From Dendrophyllia cribrosa (taxonomy: Eukaryota; Cnidaria; Anthozoa; Scleractinia; Dendrophylliidae): a stretch of DNA of 64,000 nt. The first letter of the stretch is position 1; each line of letters starts with the position of its first letter. The notes under the pieces were generated by a model. The model saw only the letters and a list, made by a program, of their open reading frames with translations. It searched no databases and was not told the DNA's origin. The DNA lies in the NCBI GenBank assembly GCA_024195265.1, contig JAJLRJ010000008.1:21965458-22029457 (forward strand), read 5' to 3'. Positions 60,101-64,000 of the stretch are shown here, piece by piece. A program made the translations under genes and the position numbers.

Positions 60101-63100
60101 GTTAAAGATCGATACAGGAGAAAAAATACCGAGTTCTATTTCAGTTGCGAACATCAAGAAATAAACAGTGCAGAATGGAAACCTCGCATATAACAACCTA
60201 GAATTTAAGAACCTGTTAGGTTGAAATTTTTTATTTGGACCCCCTTTAGATAAGAACCTGTTTAGGCTAGAAATCGTTTAAAGCAGGTTCTTATTTTACC
60301 AAAATAAATGGAGTCAAAACTAAAATTTTATAAATCAAAGAACATAAGCTCTTCACAAACTGCAATGAAAATGACCAAGAACCCTAGACATGTCATTTAG
60401 ATAAATAACATGTCTATATGAACACCACAACAAATAACTGTATTTCTTCAGTGAAAATACTACATGACAATCTCAATTCAAGTGCACACAGGGTTGGTGA
60501 TAAGTGCACATACAGTGTTCTTACCAGGATTTTCTGCACTGGGGTCCACAGGACCCATAGAGAAGCGAAAAGCGCGTCATGAGGGAGAAAAGCGGGTCAC
60601 AATTTTAAGACACAATTAACTCGACATTTTATTCCAGCAAATACCCAAACAAACTTAGATTATAAATGTTCTGGGTGCTTTCTAAAGAGGCCATAACCAA
60701 TCAAATTTTGGTTTATATTATAGAGAAATGTACGTTCGTAATACGGTTCTTCCCCCCTTTTCTTTCTTTCTTTTTTTTTTTTTTTTTTTTTGCTGCTTTG
60801 CGCCCTTAGGACCCCTTGGACTTATAATAGTGCGGCATTCCCCGAAAAAGTGCGGCAATGCCGCAATGCCACGGTCTGGTAAGAACTCTGCATACTGTCA
60901 TTTTTTTAGATAATTTGTGCATAATTTTTATAAATTATACACCACACCTACCAAAAATGAGTCGCTTTTTTCTTAAGAAAATAAGAACCTAATTAAGAAC
61001 CTGTTTAGCCTAATTTCCTGGTAAGCACCATTTACATAAGAACCTGTTTAGGCTAACTTGGAAAAATCTAGGTTCTTATACGCGGGGTTTTACTGTAACT
61101 CAAAAGGTAGAATGAACACACGAGTGTTTGAGGTTTGACTCGGGAATTGAAGGATTTCAATGGCAGGGCACACTGACATGAACGTTCACCAAACTATCCC
61201 CGAGTTTAAAATTAGCACGCTTAACTTCCTAGTAAATGCATAAAACTAAATTTAATAGCACCAATTCATACCTGAACTGTGCATCCAGAATGGACATTCT
61301 CATGAAAACCACCCAAGGCACACAGAGAGGCAACAACGTCCCTAGCCTTGAAAAACCACTCGTGTTCATTAAATAACTGCTCATCCTCCTCTGGCACAGG
61401 TTCCTGATTCAGTGTCTGGTCCTCTCTTCCCTTTGAATCAAGAGTCTCTATCAGGTCAGGTACACAATCCAGCGCCTCGCACAGCACATCTCGGACAGCA
61501 GAGGCCCAGATCTTAGCTGTCTCTGAAGCTGAGGAGGCCAACAGCCCATGCAACAGAGAGATCACTTCAGACGCCATGGTGTGCGCCACTTGTCCGCTTA
61601 TAAAAGGACGGCTGCTTTCCGTTCTGGAAGATTGACGAGAAACATGTATAAATGTAGGGAAACTAGCAGGATTTCTAGAATCTCAGAAACATATACACTG
61701 GACAAAGGAAACGCAGAAATAATGGTTTGAGTTTGTAGAACAGCAAACATCAAATAGAAGCCACCCTTTATGAAGTGAAGATAACTTAAGAACCTACCAC
61801 TTCACTGCAATAGATTGAGACAACCGAGGATACCTAGCAACACTTTGAGGCGGTAGATTATCAATCGATTGTATACTGCATATAACAGCCTTGAAACAAA
61901 CCTGGACAGATGGCTGTTCCGTGCCTTACAAACAATCTCCGGGTCTCCTGATCTCTCAACTGATTTCTCCCCATCTCCATCTCCCCCCAGCAGACCCACG
62001 GGTCCTATACTGACCACCAGTCCCGTCTGAGCCCACTGCGCAGCCTTCTTAAGACAAACTGATAGGGTGTCGGTAAGAAGCACCCCTCGTCCATACTCAG
62101 TCAGTTCTTGGTCAAGTTTGACTGCACGCTCCATCTCAGAGCCTTGACCAACGCGAAAGATGAATGGTGTTCCGCTTGTGCTGAGGGGAAAAAAAAGAAC
62201 AAGTCATTATTTACAATCTTTGGAAGTTATACATTGTGAAGCTGCTTTCAAAAATACTGACATTCGACCTCTACTATGTTGAGTTTTATAGTGCATTTCA
62301 TCGTGTACTTGGAACTTGCCGCTTTGCGCTATAGAGCAGTTTTCAATTGAGTGTCGTAAAACCAAAACCAAAGTAATTACTCTGACCAATCACAGCAGTC
62401 GTAAACAATCCAATGAACCAATCAGAGCTCGAAGCAATTACATGTCGCGGGCGCCAAGCGCGGGAAAACGCGTGCGAGCAAGTCACGATTGGTTTTGGTT
62501 TTACTTCTGATTGGTCGAAAAAGTGGCGCGAGATTTTTTAGCCAATCACAAAGCGTAGCAATGCAAAACCAAAGCAATTGTGTAATTACTTTCGACAGTC
62601 AATTGAAAACTGCTCTATTGTCGAAAAACTAAAACAAAAGTAATCACCCTGACCAATCACAACAGACGCAGACAGTCCAATGAGCCAATCAGAACTCCAA
62701 GCAAATACATGCAACCGGCGCCAAGCGCGGGAAAGTGCTGGCGAGCAAGTGACGATTGGTTTTGGTTTCACTTCTGATTGGTGGAGAAAGTGGCGCAAGA
62801 TTTTTTTATCCAATCACAAAGCCTAGCAATGTAAAACCAGAGCAATTGAAAACTGCTCTAATGAATTAACATTTCCATTACCTTAGTACTTTCTGTACAA
62901 CTTCATGCGCTGGCTGGTCATCCCTTTTATGTATATACAAACACATAGTACTCTCGCTTTTGTTATTGATATCATTCTCTTCATAATTCTCAGCTTCGTC
63001 CTCTGGATCTTCCTCACTTCCCGAGTCCACTGACGGCAATACAAAGTCACCCAGCTTGGCTAGCAACAATTTAGCTACTCTGAACACGGAGGTCCCTTCC

Positions 63101-63977
63101 TGATGGAACCCGTGTTTTCCTCCTAAGTAATGCCTGGCGGATGGGGGTAACGTGACCTCCTCGCAGCTCTTGGCACTCATTAGTGGTAGGGCTGAGCGAC
63201 AGAGTTTAAGCACGATCAGTATCAGTTTAGGGGGGGCACGTCGGTCCAGAAGTAAGGACAGGAGGGTGGAGATGGTGCGTGGCTCACGGAGTATCCCTTC
63301 ACCCAGTTTGCTCCTAATGATTGCAGGCAAAAAAAAAACATCAATCCATGCACTACTCAACAGAAATCACTTGTGAAATGTAATAGCACTTTGTTTTTCC
63401 TCGGTTTGCCTCCGTCGATAAATATTGCCAAGATGGAGCAGAATTGTTCTTTTAAACGATAGCCTTGTAAATCTCAGTGAAAGCTGTTTTCTCTCAAACT
63501 ATAGCAAGGTTTAAAGACTCGTTGAATCTCATGAAGGTTTGAGCAGATTTAAACTCTAGCTAATTTTGCCAACCGCCATCCCCAGTTAACCCTGCCGTAT
63601 GGTCATTGTTAATACTGGCGCTTACGTTTTACGACCTTCATTTGGTGGCGCTGTTAACCGTTGGTTTTGTCTGCTACACCTTCTCATAATAGACTAAGAA
63701 CCCACCTCACTGTTCGAAATGTTAAGGGGATAGATTCTCCTATACGGCGGTTTGGACTGTTTCACATTTATTGATGGATGGGTAGGTGGGGTGAAACCGA
63801 TCATCATACTTTACCTGCTTATGCCGTGAAGTAGTTCCATAACATACTGTAAAGCGTCTTTAGCAGTCGCTCCATCATGATTACGACTCTCCTCCAACAC
63901 ACACGTCAAGAAGTTAGATAACAGACTGGACACCTGATGAGCCAAGTTGGACCACTCAATAGCACCAGCATGGAAAT
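36198..63977 (-). CDS. HECTD4: HECTD4 orthologue, giant HECT-domain E3 ubiquitin ligase (3' part; 5' part off the right edge)
   Basis: HECT-type E3 ligase: it takes ubiquitin from an E2 onto its own Cys, then passes it to substrate. Exons in transcript order: 63815-63977, 62882-63313, 61902-62180, 61272-61623, 59901-60056, 59568-59734, 57996-58368, 56389-56540, 55807-56032, 54026-54269, 52522-52776, 51457-51701, 50803-51064, 49920-50310, 48627-49425, 45830-47211, 44441-44631, 43643-43909, 43253-43408, 43057-43160, 42681-42749, 40328-40480, 39293-39420, 38651-38846, 38151-38234, 37266-37407, 36198-36340. They total 7,511 nt, with phases that join at every border, giving 2,502 aa plus one split codon. 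Human HECTD4 is about 4,000 aa, so roughly the last 60 percent is present. The C-terminus (LLGIALRSDIPLALDLLPSF, KFACNQERLP, PPYPMKIGPPDG, RYIRVETCMFM) matches HECTD4 as I recall it. Small in-frame exons could have been missed in long introns. Confidence 0.9.
36570..36720. mobile_element. SINE body fragment
   Basis: Contains ACAATGTGGAGTAAAGTTTT and TTGTCTGATC, matching the body of the 19.4 kb SINE (ACAATGCGGAGTAAAGTTTC). The tRNA-like head is missing. It lies in the last HECTD4 intron. Confidence 0.5.
37597..37751. mobile_element. Palindromic MITE (155 bp)
   Basis: Arms AGCACCAGCTTTCGGCACTA and CAGTGCCAAAAGCTGGTGCT pair, with CTGGGATCGTTTGGGT against ACCCAAACGATCCCAG inside. HECTD4 intron between the 38151 and 37407 exons. 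Confidence 0.86.
39038..39220. mobile_element. TTAA-flanked MITE family C, copy 2
   Basis: Same termini and interior as the 32.6 kb copy, including ATGCACCATTGTTCGTACGC and TGATTGGTTGCACGCATTC. TTAA lies on both sides. 183 bp in a HECTD4 intron. Confidence 0.9.
39733..39980. mobile_element. MITE family B, copy 1 (truncated)
   Basis: Begins AAGCCTATGACACACGGTTC and continues with many TTCAACATTTGTTGA-type inverted segments matching the full copy at 53.7 kb. The right terminal repeat is missing. Confidence 0.75.
41671..41816. mobile_element. Palindromic MITE (146 bp)
   Basis: TAGACATTTTTAATAAATACC pairs with the right end GGTATTTATTAAAAGGGTCTA. The inner arms hold TGACGTCAAA against TTTGACGTC and TTCTTTTGAATT against AATTCAAAAGAA. 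Preceded by TA and followed by TAG. Confidence 0.85.
41819..42317. mobile_element. Fold-back element with 140 bp arms
   Basis: Left arm 41819-41959 and right arm 42179-42317 are almost exact reverse complements, with ends GAGCAAGGCTGAAACTACGT and ACGTAGTATCAGCCTTGCTC. The 220 bp between them is unique. No transposase is encoded. Confidence 0.92.
44062..44087. repeat. Poly-G tract (26 nt)
   Basis: 26 G on the plus strand, which reads as C in the HECTD4 transcript. Intronic. Confidence 0.9.
45136..45164. repeat. Poly-G tract (29 nt)
   Basis: 29 G on the plus strand, which reads as C in the HECTD4 transcript. Intronic, shortly before a TTAA-flanked palindrome. Confidence 0.9.
45203..45372. mobile_element. 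TTAA-flanked palindromic MITE (family D)
   Basis: TTAAAGTGCCTATGAAATGA and TCATTTCATAGGCACTTTAA are exact inverted ends bounded by TTAA. The arms extend about 80 bp with few mismatches (CATGTTCCACTGATTCATAA inside). 170 bp in the HECTD4 intron next to the largest exon. Confidence 0.92.
45456..45715. mobile_element. MITE with ATATGGGCCGCG termini (260 bp)
   Basis: ATATGGGCCGCGTCGCGCAA and TTCGCGTAACGCGGCCCATAT are inverted termini. The next inner bases (AAGGGCC / GGCCCTT) also pair. It ends 115 bp from the 45830 exon border. Confidence 0.82.
47212..48626 (-). other. HECTD4 intron (1.4 kb) without coding content
   Basis: Contains ATT trinucleotide repeats (47263-47290 and 47475-47500), decayed family S core fragments (47640-47910), a hairpin at 47952-48021 with arms CATACGAGTGATTAA / TTAATCACGAGTATG, and a TA microsatellite near 48150. 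ORFs here show no recognisable domains. Confidence 0.7.
50420..50780. repeat. Dispersed repeat with internal duplication (GGTGTCCGTCTT motif)
   Basis: A unit of about 85-90 bp (TTAGAGAGGTGTCCGTCTT ... AATTGATGTCCATC) occurs at least twice in tandem, plus flanking partial copies. Related single pieces occur near 40.1, 52.4 and 55.7 kb. HECTD4 intron. Confidence 0.72.
53689..53991. mobile_element. MITE family B, copy 2 (full length, 303 bp)
   Basis: Ends AAGCCAATGATACACGGTTC and TGTACCGTGTATCATTCGCTT are inverted repeats. The interior is packed with TTCAACATTTGTTGA and GTTGCAAC palindromes. It ends 35 bp from the 54026 exon border in HECTD4. Confidence 0.9.
54436..55501. mobile_element. Large TTAA-flanked fold-back element (1,066 bp)
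   Basis: TTAAGGTACTTGCCCAGGG at the left and its exact reverse complement at the right are bounded by TTAA. The arms are about 480-500 bp each with few mismatches, for example GGTAGGGAACTTGAGTTGCA against TGCAACTCAAGTTCCCTACC. The loop is only about 70 bp. No transposase is encoded. It fills most of the intron between exons 54026-54269 and 55807-56032 of HECTD4. Confidence 0.93.
57285..57480. repeat. Minisatellite, about 4.7 x 39 bp
   Basis: The unit CACTAGTGAGTTGTATCTGT... repeats every 39 bp from 57296. Each unit holds the palindrome GATACAACCACTAGTGAGTTGTATC in part. Next to it is a GTTGTATCGGC / GCCGATACAAC inverted pair (57511-57573). HECTD4 intron. Confidence 0.9.
57600..57821. mobile_element. 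MITE family A, copy 3 (3' truncated)
   Basis: Starts AGAGCAGTTTTCAATTGAGT and runs with the family core to ATTACGACTGCTT, then stops before the right terminal repeat. Confidence 0.85.
58430..58998 (-). pseudogene. Non-LTR retrotransposon fragment: C-terminal reverse transcriptase region
   Basis: Minus-strand ORF 58565-59017 encodes LRVCKYYGYSLPELTILFDS, then SIFSYAIELWACAHESKYI, QIDRFCKRASRYGY and RGHNYILPRVRTERFKRCFV. This is the typical C-terminal block of CR1/Jockey/RTE-type LINE reverse transcriptases. The catalytic domains are missing. The fragment is cut at its 5' side by a family A MITE and ends in AAATAAAGATC-type 3' sequence. It shares the transcript strand of HECTD4, inside an intron. 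Confidence 0.8.
59001..59239. mobile_element. MITE family A, copy 4 (5' truncated)
   Basis: Ends ACGACACTCAATTGAAATCCGCTCT. The interior shows CCAAAACCAATCGTGACTTA and CTCGCACACGTTTTCTC. The left terminus is missing where it meets the LINE fragment. Confidence 0.8.
60178..61090. mobile_element. Probable DNA transposon derivative (about 0.9 kb, TIR-bounded)
   Basis: The left end ACCTCGCATATAACAACCTAGA pairs with the right end TCTAGGTTCTTATACGCGGGGT. TAAGAACCTGTTTAGGCTA is repeated near both ends. Inside lies a possibly nested piece (about 60520-60895) bounded by GTTCTTACCAGG / CTGGTAAGAAC and holding a poly-T tract. No transposase is recognisable. Confidence 0.65.
62333..62860. mobile_element. 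Two fused MITE family A copies (62333-62617 and 62619-62860)
   Basis: Copy 5 is full length, AGAGCAGTTTTCAATTGAGT to CAATTGAAAACTGCTCT. Copy 6 follows at once, lacking its own left terminus, and ends in CAATTGAAAACTGCTCT again. Both carry GCGCCAAGCGCGGGAAA and CCAATCACA segments. The pair ends 22 bp from HECTD4 exon 62882-63313. Confidence 0.9.
63314..63814 (-). other. HECTD4 intron, no other features
   Basis: The region between exons 63815-63977 and 62882-63313. A poly-A run on the plus strand (63330-63339) forms the acceptor pyrimidine tract. Nothing else is seen. Confidence 0.6.
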
Positions 63978-64000
63978 CTGGCCAAACAAACAAACAAAAT

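Larger units (their letters stand above)
59568..63977 (-). other. HECTD4: HECTD4 exons upstream of SPRY: helical repeats plus a small barrel
   Basis: The first six exons in the window encode fragment residues 1-515. Leu-rich helices (NLAHQVSSLLSNFLTCVLEE, TISTLLSLLLDRRAPP, EVISLLHGLLASS) suggest an armadillo/HEAT-like solenoid. They are interrupted by an acidic disordered loop (SGSEEDPEDEAENYEEND). A conserved block, EMERAVKLDQELTEYGRGV, follows. The 59901-60056 exon (GDVVSVSERQGIATVLLDRE) reads like a small SH3-type beta barrel. Domain names here are inference from pattern; the block order is continuous with the downstream HECTD4 sequence. Confidence 0.8.

Overview
This is an intron-rich, AT-rich metazoan nuclear window. 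It is crowded with short palindromic transposons, a tRNA-derived SINE and decayed non-LTR retrotransposon tails. The two genes keep vertebrate-like protein lengths and domain order but have many short exons and introns of about 90 bp to 5 kb. Together with the abundant palindromic MITEs, this suggests a basal marine animal, most likely an anthozoan cnidarian such as a coral or sea anemone. That placement is inference; no species marker was identified.

Layout. Positions 1-10,425 are intergenic: no protein-coding exon was recognised, but there are MITEs, a degenerate short-motif array and one retroelement 3' tail. Positions 10,426-34,992 (+) hold a complete MORC2 orthologue, which I could splice by hand into 40 coding exons. 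They sum to 3,084 nt (1,027 aa; human MORC2 is about 1,032 aa), with GT-AG borders and matching phases throughout. Positions 34,993-36,197 are a 1.2 kb tail-to-tail spacer holding both 3' ends. From 36,198 to beyond the right edge (-) lies the 3' part of a HECTD4 orthologue: 27 exons, 7,511 nt, about 2,502 aa, with a SPRY domain and a complete C-terminal HECT ubiquitin-ligase domain ending in the catalytic Cys motif. Its 5' part lies outside the window.

Function. MORC2 is a nuclear GHKL-ATPase that compacts and silences chromatin, in vertebrates with the HUSH complex against young retroelements. HECTD4 is a giant HECT E3 ligase. The sequence gives no evidence that they act in one pathway; their pairing looks positional. 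The introns hold several transposon families, including three flanked by TTAA (piggyBac-like), one of them a 1,066 bp near-perfect fold-back inside HECTD4, and a nested composite repeat near 41-42.6 kb.

I found no prokaryotic operon, CRISPR array, phage or obviously new multi-gene system. The most interesting signals are the long transcribed fold-backs, the convergent gene pair, a predicted SUMO-interacting motif in MORC2, and a possible small nested exon in the last HECTD4 intron.
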